DNA of 6,652 bases from Syntrophomonadaceae bacterium (GCA_029907055.1 JARYMO010000081.1:1-6652); one strand, 5' to 3'. Positions 1 to 6,571 are shown, numbered from the stretch's first letter. Numbers and translations: made by a program. The notes: generated from the letters alone by a model not told the origin.

Positions 1-1
1 G

Positions 2-133
2 GCTGCCTCGGTCCCGGTGCTGGTGGACGAGGCGGCCAGGGCAGGCCGCATCAGGCCTGGAGACGTGGTGCTGATGGTGGCCTTCGGGGCCGGGTTGACC
101 ATGGCTGCGGCCGTGGTACGATGGGGCAGGTGA
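2..133 (+). CDS. fabH: Beta-ketoacyl-ACP synthase III (FabH), 3' end only
   Basis: Only the last 43 codons are present; the gene starts upstream of the window. The reading frame begins at base 2 and ends at TGA 131-133. The peptide opens with AASVPVLVDEAARAGRI and continues with RPGDVVLMVAFGAGLT, ending in RWGR. This matches the FabH C-terminus: the family's catalytic Asn lies in a GNTSAAS motif that would sit at the window edge, and the AFGAGLT-type motif closes the thiolase fold. FabH catalyses the first condensation of FASII in the cytoplasm, joining an acyl-CoA (acetyl-CoA, or branched acyl-CoA in many Firmicutes) to malonyl-ACP. Its Cys and His residues lie outside the window, so activity cannot be judged. 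The next gene begins within a few bases, so it belongs to the same operon. The call rests on a short but very characteristic peptide. Confidence 0.9.
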   Translation, partial: AASVPVLVDEAARAGRIRPGDVVLMVAFGAGLTMAAAVVRWGR

Positions 134-138
134 CGAGA

Positions 139-1083
139 ATGGTGTTGAGCACGCGGATTACACAGATGTTGGGGATACAGTACCCGGTCATCCAGGGAGC
201 CATGGCGTGGATCGCCACTGGCGCCCTGGCCGGCGCCGTGTCTGAGGCGGGCGGACTGGGCATCATCGGTGCCGGCACTGCCGACGCGCAGTGGTTGAAG
301 CGCGAGATCGACGTGGTCCGCCGCATCACCGACAAGCCGTTCGGGGTCAACCTGGTGCTGGTATCGCCTCACGTGGACGACAACGTGGAACTGTTGCTGC
401 GGGAGCGGGTGCCGGTGGTCACTACTGGTGCCGGCAGTCCAGGCAAGTACATACCGCGGTTCAAGGAGTGCGGGACCAAGGTCATCCCGGTGGTGGCCTC
501 GGTGGCCCTGGCCAAGCGGCTGGTGCGGCTGGGAGCGGACGCGGTCATCGCAGAAGGAATGGAATCAGGCGGTCACGTGGGGGAAATGACCACCATGTGC
601 CTGGTGCCGATGGTGGTCGACGCGGTGGAGGTGCCGGTCATCGCGGCAGGCGGCATCGCCGACGGGAGGGGACTGGCGGCGGCCCTGGCCCTGGGAGCTG
701 AGGGAGTGCAGATGGGCACCCGCTTCATCTGTGCCGAGGAGTGCCCGGCCCACCCGCTGTACAAGGAGAGGGTGCTGAAGGCCGGCGACCGCGATACCGA
801 GGTGTGCGGGGTAGTGACCGGCCACCCGGTGCGGGCCATCCGCAACAAGTTCGTGCGGCACTACCTGGCCTGCGAGCGCTCGGGGATGCCGGCCGAGGAG
901 CTGGAGCGGCTGGGGGCGGGCAAGTACCCGGCAGCCGCCCTGGGCGGAGACGTGGAGAACGGCTCCGTCCTGGCCGGCCAGGTGGTCGGCCTGGTGGACC
1001 GCATCCAGCCAGCGGCGGAGATCGTGGCCGAAGTGGTCCGCGACGCGCAGCGGGTGCTGCGCCGGCTGGGGGGGTTGGCGTGA
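139..1083 (+). CDS. fabK: FMN-dependent enoyl-ACP reductase II (FabK)
   Basis: FabK reduces trans-2-enoyl-ACP to acyl-ACP, the last step of each elongation round. It is a TIM-barrel flavoprotein of the nitronate monooxygenase/2-nitropropane dioxygenase family and is unrelated to the SDR-type FabI that triclosan inhibits. With the ATG at 139 it has 314 residues, close to the family's usual ~315-325. Visible landmarks are TRITQMLGIQYPVIQGAMAW at 5-24, GGLGIIGAG at 38-46, VTTGAGSP at 94-101, EGMESGGHVG at 139-148 with H146 at the position of the proposed catalytic histidine of Streptococcus pneumoniae FabK, and the FMN-phosphate-binding AAGGIADG at 169-176. Start choice: ATG 139 follows GGGGCAGG (123-130) at a suitable distance and matches the family N-terminus. 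ATG 121 (320 residues) and GTG 130, which would overlap the fabH stop as GTGA, are possible. It lies 5 bases after fabH and its stop overlaps the fabD start. No FabI appears in the window. Confidence 0.95.
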   Translation: MVLSTRITQMLGIQYPVIQGAMAWIATGALAGAVSEAGGLGIIGAGTADAQWLKREIDVVRRITDKPFGVNLVLVSPHVDDNVELLLRERVPVVTTGAGSPGKYIPRFKECGTKVIPVVASVALAKRLVRLGADAVIAEGMESGGHVGEMTTMCLVPMVVDAVEVPVIAAGGIADGRGLAAALALGAEGVQMGTRFICAEECPAHPLYKERVLKAGDRDTEVCGVVTGHPVRAIRNKFVRHYLACERSGMPAEELERLGAGKYPAAALGGDVENGSVLAGQVVGLVDRIQPAAEIVAEVVRDAQRVLRRLGGLA

Positions 1084-2015
1084 TGAGGCTGGCATTCGTC
1101 TTCCCGGGGCAGGGCGCCCAGTACCCGGGGATGGGAAAAGAGCTGGCGGAGCACTACCCGGCGGCGCGGGAGGTGTTCGAGCGGGCCGACGATGCCCTGG
1201 GCTACCTGCTGAGCCGGGTGTGCTTCGAGGGACCGGCGGAGGAGCTGGACCGTACCGACGTCACCCAGCCTGCCATCCTGGCGGCCAGCATGGCGGCGCT
1301 GGCGGCCCTGAGGGCCGAGGGGGTGGAGCCGGCCATGGCGGCGGGGTTGAGCCTGGGCGAGTACAGCGCCCTGGTGGCGGCCGGGGCCCTGGAACTGGAG
1401 GACGCGCTGCGGCTGGTGGCGAAACGGGGCCGGCTCATGCAGGAGGCAGTGCCGCCCGGCCAGGGGATGATGGCGGCGGTGCTGGGCCTGGAGGCGGAGG
1501 CGGTGGAGCAGGCCTGTGCCGCAGCCGCCGCGACGGGCGTGGTGAGCGTGGCCAACTACAACTGCCCGGGCCAGGTGGTCATCTCGGGCCAGGCGGCAGG
1601 CGTGCAGGCGGCCATGGAGCAACTGAAGGCAGCCGGGGGCCGGGTGGTGCCGCTGGCGGTGAGCGTGCCCTCGCACTCGGCCCTGATGCGCGACGCCGCC
1701 GAGCTCCTGCGCCGCGAGCTGGAGAAGATGCGCTGGGGGGCTCCCGCCTTCCCGGTGGTCAGCAATGTCACCGCCCGCGAGGTTGAGCCGGACGAAATCG
1801 TCTCGCTGCTGGTGCGGCAACTGTACCAGCCGGTGCGCTGGCAGCAGTCGCTGGAGTACATGGCGGGGCGGGTCGACTACTTCGTGGAAGTGGGTCCGGG
1901 CAAGGTGCTGTCGGGGTTCGTGAAGAAGACCGCCCGCCGGCAGTTGCTGGGGAACGTGGAGGACATGGCCTCGCTGCAGCGGACGGTGGCCAGGGTGAAG
2001 GAGGGAGAGGCGTGA
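1083..2015 (+). CDS. fabD: Malonyl-CoA:ACP transacylase (FabD)
   Basis: FabD transfers malonyl from malonyl-CoA to the phosphopantetheine of ACP, supplying the extender for every condensation. The protein has 310 residues, like the E. coli enzyme (309). Visible motifs are FPGQGAQYPGMG at 7-18, Q62 in TDVTQPA, the nucleophile elbow GLSLGEYSA at 88-96 with Ser90, Arg115 in KRGRLMQEA (carboxylate binding of malonate), the YNCPGQVVISG segment at 159-169, and His198 in VPSHSALM as the partner of Ser90. All catalytic residues are present. The start ATG at 1083 shares its A with the fabK stop (TGATG), and a G-run at 1068-1074 lies about 8 bases upstream as a ribosome binding site, so translation is probably coupled to fabK. 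The frame stays open upstream to 741, but that extension lies over fabK in another frame and is not homologous to FabD. Confidence 0.97.
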   Translation: MRLAFVFPGQGAQYPGMGKELAEHYPAAREVFERADDALGYLLSRVCFEGPAEELDRTDVTQPAILAASMAALAALRAEGVEPAMAAGLSLGEYSALVAAGALELEDALRLVAKRGRLMQEAVPPGQGMMAAVLGLEAEAVEQACAAAAATGVVSVANYNCPGQVVISGQAAGVQAAMEQLKAAGGRVVPLAVSVPSHSALMRDAAELLRRELEKMRWGAPAFPVVSNVTAREVEPDEIVSLLVRQLYQPVRWQQSLEYMAGRVDYFVEVGPGKVLSGFVKKTARRQLLGNVEDMASLQRTVARVKEGEA

Positions 2016-2746
2016 GCGACAGGGTAGCGGTGGTGACCGGCAGCGCCCGCGGCATCGGCCGCGCGGTGGCCCTCCGCCTGGCGGCCGACGGGTTCCGGGT
2101 GGTGGTCAGTGACCTTCCCGGCTCCGAGGGCATAGCCCTGGTGGTGGAGGATATCCGGGTCGCCGGCGGCACTGCCCTGGGCGTGGCGGCTGACGTCAGC
2201 GACCCGGAAGAGGTGAAGACGCTGTTCGAGCGCGTGGGTGCCGAGTGGGGACGGGTCGACGTGCTGGTCAACAACGCTGGCATTGCCCGCGACAACCTGC
2301 TGGTGCGCATCTCCGATGCCGAGTGGGCCCAGACCATCGCCGTCAACCTGACGGGGACTTTTCTCTGTACCCGCCAGGCCATCCGGTTTATGATGAAGCA
2401 AAAGAACGGGCGCATCATCAACCTCTCCTCGGTGGTGGGGCTGTACGGCAATGCCGGCCAGTCGCATTACGCGGCCTCCAAGGCCGGGGTGGTGGGGTTC
2501 ACGCGTTCGGTGGCCAAGGAGTACGGGGGGCGCGGCATCACCGCCAACGTGGTGGCGCCTGGGTACATCGCGACTGCCATGACCGAGGGCTTCAGCGAGG
2601 AGGCCCAGCGGCAGCTGCTGCAGCAGATCCCGGCCGGCAGGGCCGGCACCCCGGAGGAGGTGGCCGCGGTGGTTTCCTTCCTGGCTTCAGCGGATGCGGC
2701 CTATGTCAACGGTCAGGTCATCGCCGTTGACGGCGGCATGAAATAA
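2012..2746 (+). CDS. fabG: 3-oxoacyl-ACP reductase (FabG)
   Basis: FabG reduces 3-ketoacyl-ACP to 3-hydroxyacyl-ACP. It is a classical short-chain dehydrogenase of 244 residues, the usual length. Seen in order are the cofactor loop TGSARGIG at 9-16, D61-V62 after the third strand, NNAG at 87-90, Asn112, and the catalytic Ser140, Tyr153 and Lys157 in the YAASK motif. NVVAPGYIATAMT follows at 178-190 and the C-terminus is VDGGMK. Basic residues K129 and R173 match the ACP-docking arginines of E. coli FabG. The start is GTG 2012, giving a 4-base GTGA overlap with the fabD stop and preceded by GAGGGAGAGG (2001-2010), which favours translational coupling. An oddity is Asp34 at the end of the second beta strand (VVVSDLPG), a position where acidic residues usually mark NAD(H)-preferring SDRs, whereas most FabGs use NADPH. 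FabG-like paralogues are common, but position between fabD and acpP makes this the FASII enzyme. Confidence 0.95.
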   Translation: MSDRVAVVTGSARGIGRAVALRLAADGFRVVVSDLPGSEGIALVVEDIRVAGGTALGVAADVSDPEEVKTLFERVGAEWGRVDVLVNNAGIARDNLLVRISDAEWAQTIAVNLTGTFLCTRQAIRFMMKQKNGRIINLSSVVGLYGNAGQSHYAASKAGVVGFTRSVAKEYGGRGITANVVAPGYIATAMTEGFSEEAQRQLLQQIPAGRAGTPEEVAAVVSFLASADAAYVNGQVIAVDGGMK

Positions 2747-2782
2747 ATCCCAACACATAGCGAAAGGAGTCTGTGAGAGAGG
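2747..2782 (+). promoter_or_regulatory. fabG-acpP intergenic gap with acpP ribosome binding site
   Basis: These 36 bases form the largest gap between genes inside the operon. They are less G+C-rich than the flanking genes. AAAGGAG at 2763-2769 is the best Shine-Dalgarno match, but it lies about 13 bases before the acpP ATG at 2783, which is longer than usual. GAGAGAGG at 2775-2782 is purine-rich but abuts the start codon. ACP is needed in much greater amounts than the enzymes around it, so a dedicated strong site here makes sense. I see no convincing -35/-10 promoter pair, FapR-like operator or terminator in the gap. Confidence 0.6.
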
Positions 2783-3022
2783 ATGTCAGTATTCGAAACC
2801 CTGAAGGAGATCATCGTGGAAGTCCTGGATGTCCCGGCCGAGGACGTGACCCTGGAGGCGAGCTTCGCCGACGACCTGGAGGCCGACTCGCTGGACGTGG
2901 TGGAGATGCTCATGCTGCTGGAAGAGCGGTACGACATCGAGATCCCCGAGGACGTGGCCGAGAAGATGAAGAAGGTCAAGGACGTGGTGGAATACCTGGA
3001 ACAGCGCCTGCAGCAGAAGTAA
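2783..3022 (+). CDS. acpP: Acyl carrier protein (AcpP)
   Basis: This is the small acidic carrier that holds the growing acyl chain as a thioester on a 4'-phosphopantetheine arm and passes it between all the Fab enzymes. It has 79 residues, typical for the family. The attachment site is Ser36 in the motif EADSLDVVEM (33-42), at the start of helix II, the acidic recognition helix that docks on partner enzymes. The rest fits the four-helix ACP fold: helix I around residues 2-15, a loop with the conserved FADDL at 28-32, ERYDIEIPEDVAEKM around 48-62, and the final helix through VVEYLEQRLQQ. The N-terminus SVFETLKEIIVEVLDV is typical of bacterial AcpP. The start at ATG 2783 is fixed by this N-terminus. 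An overlapping longer frame from GTG 2773 is a frame shadow. The ACP must be activated by a holo-ACP synthase that is not in the window. Confidence 0.97.
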   Translation: MSVFETLKEIIVEVLDVPAEDVTLEASFADDLEADSLDVVEMLMLLEERYDIEIPEDVAEKMKKVKDVVEYLEQRLQQK

Positions 3023-3035
3023 GGGTGGTGTGCAC

Positions 3036-4280
3036 ATGAAGCAGCGACGCGTGGTGGTCACCGGGCTGGGGGTCATCAGCCCGGTGGGCAATGACGTCGC
3101 CACCTTTTGGGACAGCCTGGTACGGGGCGTCAGCGGAATCGGGCCCATCGACCGCTTCGACGCCTCCGCCTACCCGACCCGCATTGCGGCCCAGGTCAAG
3201 GACTTCAATGCCTCCGACTACGTGAGCCGGCGGGAGGCCCGCCGCATGGACCGATTCGTCCAGTATGCCTGCGCGGCGGCGCGCATGGCCCTGGAGGATT
3301 CCCGCCTGGTCATCGACGCCGGCAACGCCGAGCGCGTGGGGGTATGGGTGGGGTCGGGCATCGGGGGCCTGGAGACCTACGAGGCCCAACACCAGGTGCT
3401 GCTGACGCGGGGCGTGGGCAGTGTGAGCCCGATATTCATCCCCATGCTCATCGCCAACATGGCCTCGGGGCAGATCTCCATCCTGCACGGGGCCAAGGGT
3501 CCCAACGGCTGCACGGTGACCGCCTGTGCCACGGGGACCAACTCCATCGGCGAGGCCTTCCGCTTCATCCAGCGCGGGGAAGCGGACGTCATGCTCACCG
3601 GCGGCGCCGAGGCCTCCATTACCCCCCTGGGAATGGCCGGCTTCTGCGCCATGAGAGCCATGTCCACCCGCAATGACGAGCCGACCCGTGCCAGCCGGCC
3701 ATTCGATGCCCAGCGGGACGGCTTCGTGATGGGTGAAGGAGCCGGGGTCCTGGTCCTGGAGGAGCTGGAGCACGCGCGTGCCCGCGGGGCAGACATCTAC
3801 GCCGAGGTGATTGGGTACGGCACCACCGCTGATGCCTTCCACGTGGTGCAGCCTGACCCCGGGGGGGATGGTGCAGCGCGCGCCTTTGCGGCCGCCCTGT
3901 CCGACGCTGGCCTGGCGCCGGAGGACGTGGATTACATCAATGCCCACGGCACCAGCACCGACCTCAACGACCCCATGGAAACCAGGGCCATCAAGCGCGT
4001 GTTCGGGGAACATGCGCGGCGGCTGGCCATCAGCTCCACCAAGGGTGTCACCGGACACATGCTGGGAGCGGCGGGGGCGGTGGAATGCATGGCAGCCGTG
4101 CTGGCCTGCAGGCATGACCTGGTGCCGCCGACCGTCAACTACGAGACCCCGGACCCGGAGTGCGACCTGGACTACGTGCCCAACGTGGCCCGCCAGATGG
4201 CGGTGCGGGTGGCGCTGTCCGACTCGCTGGGGTTCGGTGGCCACAACGCGGTGCTGGCGGTCGCCAAGTACCGCGACTAG
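3036..4280 (+). CDS. fabF: Beta-ketoacyl-ACP synthase II (FabF)
   Basis: FabF is the elongating condensing enzyme: it takes an acyl chain from acyl-ACP onto its cysteine and condenses it with malonyl-ACP, releasing CO2. With ATG 3036 it has 414 residues, matching the family (E. coli 412). The thiolase-fold landmarks are VVVTGLGVISPVGN at 6-19, Cys164 as nucleophile in TVTACATGTNSIGEAF, His304 in NAHGTSTDLND, Lys336 in STKGVTGH, and His341 as the second active-site histidine, followed by MLGAAGAVE. SLGFGGHNAVLA near the C-terminus is the usual gatekeeping glycine-phenylalanine loop. The Cys-His-His set separates it from FabH (Cys-His-Asn). Start choice: AAGGGTGGT at 3021-3029 is well spaced for ATG 3036; the in-frame GTG at 3030 would lie too close to that site and add only two residues. 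It begins 13 bases after acpP and ends 9 bases before fabZ. Confidence 0.97.
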   Translation: MKQRRVVVTGLGVISPVGNDVATFWDSLVRGVSGIGPIDRFDASAYPTRIAAQVKDFNASDYVSRREARRMDRFVQYACAAARMALEDSRLVIDAGNAERVGVWVGSGIGGLETYEAQHQVLLTRGVGSVSPIFIPMLIANMASGQISILHGAKGPNGCTVTACATGTNSIGEAFRFIQRGEADVMLTGGAEASITPLGMAGFCAMRAMSTRNDEPTRASRPFDAQRDGFVMGEGAGVLVLEELEHARARGADIYAEVIGYGTTADAFHVVQPDPGGDGAARAFAAALSDAGLAPEDVDYINAHGTSTDLNDPMETRAIKRVFGEHARRLAISSTKGVTGHMLGAAGAVECMAAVLACRHDLVPPTVNYETPDPECDLDYVPNVARQMAVRVALSDSLGFGGHNAVLAVAKYRD

Positions 4281-4289
4281 GGAGAGAAG

Positions 4290-4739
4290 ATGCTCGACAG
4301 CAACGCCATTCAAGCCATCCTCCCCCACCGCTACCCGTTCCTGCTGGTGGACCGCATCCTGGAGCTGGAGCCCGGGCATCGGGCGGTGGGGGTCAAGAAC
4401 GTGTCGGCCAACGAGCCATACTTCCAGGGGCATTTCCCCGGCCAGCCCATCATGCCCGGGGTGCTGGTGCTGGAGGCCCTGGCCCAGGTAGGGGCCTGCG
4501 CCATCCTCAGCCACGAGGGCTTTGCCGGGCGCCTGGCCTACTTCGCCGGCATCGACCGGGTGCGCTTCAAGCGCATGGTGGTGCCGGGGGACCAGCTGCG
4601 GCTGGAGGTGGAGCTGCTCAAGCTGAGGGGGCTCATCGGCAAGGCGCGGGGGGCTGCCACCGTGGAGGGAGAACTGGTGGCGGCGGGCGAATTCATGTTT
4701 GCCCTGGCCCCGCCCAAGGGTGCGAGCGATGACGATTAA
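4290..4739 (+). CDS. fabZ: 3-hydroxyacyl-ACP dehydratase (FabZ)
   Basis: FabZ removes water from 3-hydroxyacyl-ACP to give trans-2-enoyl-ACP, the substrate of FabK. It is a hot-dog-fold enzyme of 149 residues, a normal length. Seen are the N-terminal IQAILPHRYPFLLVDRI (7-23), the FQGHFPGQPIMPGVLVLEAL signature at 45-64 with catalytic His48 and Glu62, and the IDRVRFKRMVVPGDQLRLEV segment that forms the later strands. The E. coli FabA-type isomerase is distinguished by an Asp in place of this Glu, so a simple dehydratase is the better call. The ATG at 4290 is preceded directly by GGAGAGAAG. The last 11 bases overlap the start of accD in another frame, a sign of translational coupling. The C-terminus (EFMFALAPPKGASDDD) ends in an acidic tail. 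In many clostridial operons accB lies directly before fabZ and accC directly after; neither is here. Confidence 0.96.
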   Translation: MLDSNAIQAILPHRYPFLLVDRILELEPGHRAVGVKNVSANEPYFQGHFPGQPIMPGVLVLEALAQVGACAILSHEGFAGRLAYFAGIDRVRFKRMVVPGDQLRLEVELLKLRGLIGKARGAATVEGELVAAGEFMFALAPPKGASDDD

Positions 4740-5589
4740 GGACGCCTTCGGCAGCAAGCCCAGGAAGAAGTACGTTACCCTGCCGGTCTACGCGGAGGAC
4801 CTGCAGTATGGAGCGGTCCCTCCGGTCAAGCGCTGTCCCCGCTGCGGCCTGCGCACCCGCGAGGAGGAGCTGGCCCAGCACTGGAACGTGTGCCCGGCCT
4901 GCGGGCATCACTTCCCGCTGGCAGTGGAACGGCGGCTGGAACTGGTGGCGGATGCTGGCTCCTTCGAGCCCTTCGATGAGACCCTGCGCAGCGTGGACGT
5001 GCTGGGGTTTCCGGGCTACGCAGACAAGCTGGCGGCGCTGTGGGAGAGCGGCCGCTCCGAGGCCATCGTCACCGGAAGGGCAACGGTGGGAGGAGAGCCG
5101 GTGGTGCTGGGCGTCATGGACAGCGAGTTCATGATGGGCAGCATGGGCTCGGTGGTGGGGGAGAAGGTGACCCGCGCCTTCGAGCGGGCCCTGGAAGCCC
5201 GCCTGCCGGTCATCATGATCACCGCTTCCGGCGGGGCCCGCATGCAGGAGGGCATGGTGTCGCTGCTGCAGATGGCCAAGACCAGTGCCGCCGTGGGCCG
5301 CTTTTCCGCCGCCGGGCTCCTGTACATCTCGGTGCTGACCCATCCTACCACGGGTGGGGTAACGGCCAGCTTTGCCACCCTGGCAGACATTATCCTGGCC
5401 GAGCCAGGGGCGCTGGTGCTGTTCGCGGGGCCGCGCGTCATCGAGCAGACCATCCAGCAGAAACTGCCGCCGGAGTTCCAGCGCGCCGAGGCCTGCCTGC
5501 AACATGGCCTGGTGGACGCCATCGTCCCCCGCCAGGAACTCAAGGCGGTGCTGGCCAGGCTGCTGGCCCTGCACCGGACGGGGGGGTAG
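4729..5589 (+). CDS. accD: Acetyl-CoA carboxylase carboxyltransferase subunit beta (AccD)
   Basis: AccD is the beta subunit of the alpha2beta2 carboxyltransferase that moves the carboxyl group from carboxybiotin to acetyl-CoA, making malonyl-CoA. It has 286 residues, close to the B. subtilis form. The N-terminus carries the bacterial and plastid-type zinc ribbon: Cys36 and Cys39 in RCPRCG, Cys55 and Cys58 in VCPACG, spacing C-X2-C-X15-C-X2-C. Then come LGFPGYADKL, MDSEFMMGSMGSVVGEK, TASGGARMQEGM at about 165-176 with the glycines that build the oxyanion hole of the crotonase fold, THPTTGGVTASFA, and AEPGALVLFAGPRVIEQTI. It ends in the common HRTGG-type tail. The start at ATG 4729 is supported by the upstream AAGGGTG (4716-4722) and the family N-terminus (KDAFGSKPRKKYV); the frame is open to 4699, but the extra ten residues look unlike AccD. 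It overlaps fabZ by 11 bases and ends 3 bases before accA. Confidence 0.96.
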   Translation: MTIKDAFGSKPRKKYVTLPVYAEDLQYGAVPPVKRCPRCGLRTREEELAQHWNVCPACGHHFPLAVERRLELVADAGSFEPFDETLRSVDVLGFPGYADKLAALWESGRSEAIVTGRATVGGEPVVLGVMDSEFMMGSMGSVVGEKVTRAFERALEARLPVIMITASGGARMQEGMVSLLQMAKTSAAVGRFSAAGLLYISVLTHPTTGGVTASFATLADIILAEPGALVLFAGPRVIEQTIQQKLPPEFQRAEACLQHGLVDAIVPRQELKAVLARLLALHRTGG

Positions 5590-5597
5590 GGGATGGG
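5580..5597 (+). promoter_or_regulatory. Candidate G-quadruplex over the accA ribosome binding site and start
   Basis: The run is seven G, TA, four G, AT, three G. Splitting the first run as GGG-G-GGG gives four G-tracts with loops of 1, 2 and 2 bases, which fits the standard short-loop quadruplex rule. It lies on the coding strand, so it would also be present in the mRNA. It spans the accD stop codon (5587-5589), the ribosome binding region and the accA ATG (5593-5595). If folded, it would compete with initiation on accA. The same G-runs also act as the accA Shine-Dalgarno sequence, so plain G-richness of a high-G+C genome may be the whole explanation. Function is inferred only. Confidence 0.35.
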
Positions 5598-6552
5598 CTA
5601 CACGCGTCCGCTGGACTTCGAGAAAGACTACCTCGAGTTGCGCGAGCGCCTGGATGCGCTGAAGGACATGGCGCGCGAGAAGGCATTGGACCTCGGCGAC
5701 GAGATTGCCTCGCTGGAGGCGAAGGTCGCCGCGCTGAAGGAGCAGCGGTACCGCTCCCTGACTGCTTGGCAGAAGGTACAGATTGCCCGCCATATCGAGC
5801 GTCCCACCACGCGCGACTTCATCGACGCACTGTGCGAGGACTTCGTGGAGCTGCACGGAGACCGCTGTTTCGGCGATGATGCCGCCATCGTAGGCGGTCT
5901 GGCACGCTTCGAGGGGCGGCCGGTGACGGTGGTGGGGCACCTCAAGGGGCGGGACACGGCGGAAAACCTGCAGCGCCACTTCGGCATGCCCCATCCCGAG
6001 GGGTACCGCAAAGCCCTGCGGCTGATGAAGCAGGCCGAGAAGTTTGGCCGCCCGGTAATCTGCTTCATCGATACCCCGGGGGCCTACCCGGGCACGGGGG
6101 CCGAAGAGCGGGGCCAGGGGTGGGCGATTTCGCAGAGCCTCATGCAGATGGCATTGCTGCGCGTGCCGACGGTCAGCATCGTCATCGGCGAGGGCGGCAG
6201 CGGGGGGGCGCTGGCGCTGGGGGTGGCCGACCGGGTGCTGATGCTCTCCTACGCGGTGTACTCGGTCATTTCGCCGGAAGGGTGCGCCTCCATCCTGTGG
6301 AAGGACAGCCGACGGGCCGAGCAGATGGCCGAGAGCCTGAAGCTGACCGCAGCGGACCTGCTGGCCCTGGGCATCATCGACGAGGTGGTGGAAGAACCGC
6401 TGGAGGGGGCCCACCGCGCTCCGCAGCAGACCTTCGCCGCCGTCAGGGAGCGCTTGCGGTGGCACCTGCACGACCTGGAGGGGCTGGAAGCAACGCGGCG
6501 GGTCGAGCTGAGGTACCAGCGGTTGCGGCGCATCGGGGCCTTCGAGGAGTAG
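5593..6552 (+). CDS. accA: Acetyl-CoA carboxylase carboxyltransferase subunit alpha (AccA)
   Basis: AccA pairs with AccD to form the carboxyltransferase; the alpha subunit supplies the pocket for carboxybiotin. The protein has 319 residues, the same length as E. coli AccA. The N-terminal ~55 residues (LDFEKDYLELRERLDALKD, then DEIASLEAKVAALKEQ) are helical and coiled-coil-like, as usual in this family. The crotonase-type domain follows with ELHGDRCFGDDAAIVGGLAR, GHLKGRDTAEN, FGMPHPEGYRKALRLM, FIDTPGAYPG (158-167), GAEERGQG, the glycine-rich GEGGSGGA (199-206) and SVISPEGCASILWKD. The AHRAPQQ motif and RYQRLRRIGAF near the end complete the family pattern. No key motif is missing. ATG 5593 is preceded by a G-rich ribosome binding region overlapping the accD stop. 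It is the last gene of the operon; a hairpin and a probable IS end follow. accB and accC are not adjacent, so the full enzyme needs subunits encoded elsewhere. Confidence 0.97.
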   Translation: MGYTRPLDFEKDYLELRERLDALKDMAREKALDLGDEIASLEAKVAALKEQRYRSLTAWQKVQIARHIERPTTRDFIDALCEDFVELHGDRCFGDDAAIVGGLARFEGRPVTVVGHLKGRDTAENLQRHFGMPHPEGYRKALRLMKQAEKFGRPVICFIDTPGAYPGTGAEERGQGWAISQSLMQMALLRVPTVSIVIGEGGSGGALALGVADRVLMLSYAVYSVISPEGCASILWKDSRRAEQMAESLKLTAADLLALGIIDEVVEEPLEGAHRAPQQTFAAVRERLRWHLHDLEGLEATRRVELRYQRLRRIGAFEE

Positions 6553-6571
6553 CACCACAGCCCATGGCAGG

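Noticed and set aside
741..1082. N-terminal extension of about 114 residues on FabD
   Set aside because: The extension is a Gly/Arg/Pro-rich out-of-frame reading of the fabK 3' end; FabD homology starts exactly at the ATG at 1083.
4699..4728. Ten-residue N-terminal extension of AccD
   Set aside because: The extra residues overlap fabZ further and do not resemble AccD; ATG 4729 has a well spaced AAGGGTG site and the family N-terminus.
2976..4757. Long open frame of 593 codons on the minus strand opposite fabF and fabZ
   Set aside because: It lies wholly opposite genes with clear catalytic motifs, has low-complexity His/Gly/Arg/Pro-rich composition typical of antisense frames in high-G+C DNA, and no recognisable domain.
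6078..6124. Cluster of G-runs within accA as another quadruplex
   Set aside because: Six G-runs are present but a 9-base gap between 6100 and 6110 breaks the standard loop rule, and the runs are explained by glycine codons in the conserved TPGAYPGTGAEERGQGW segment.
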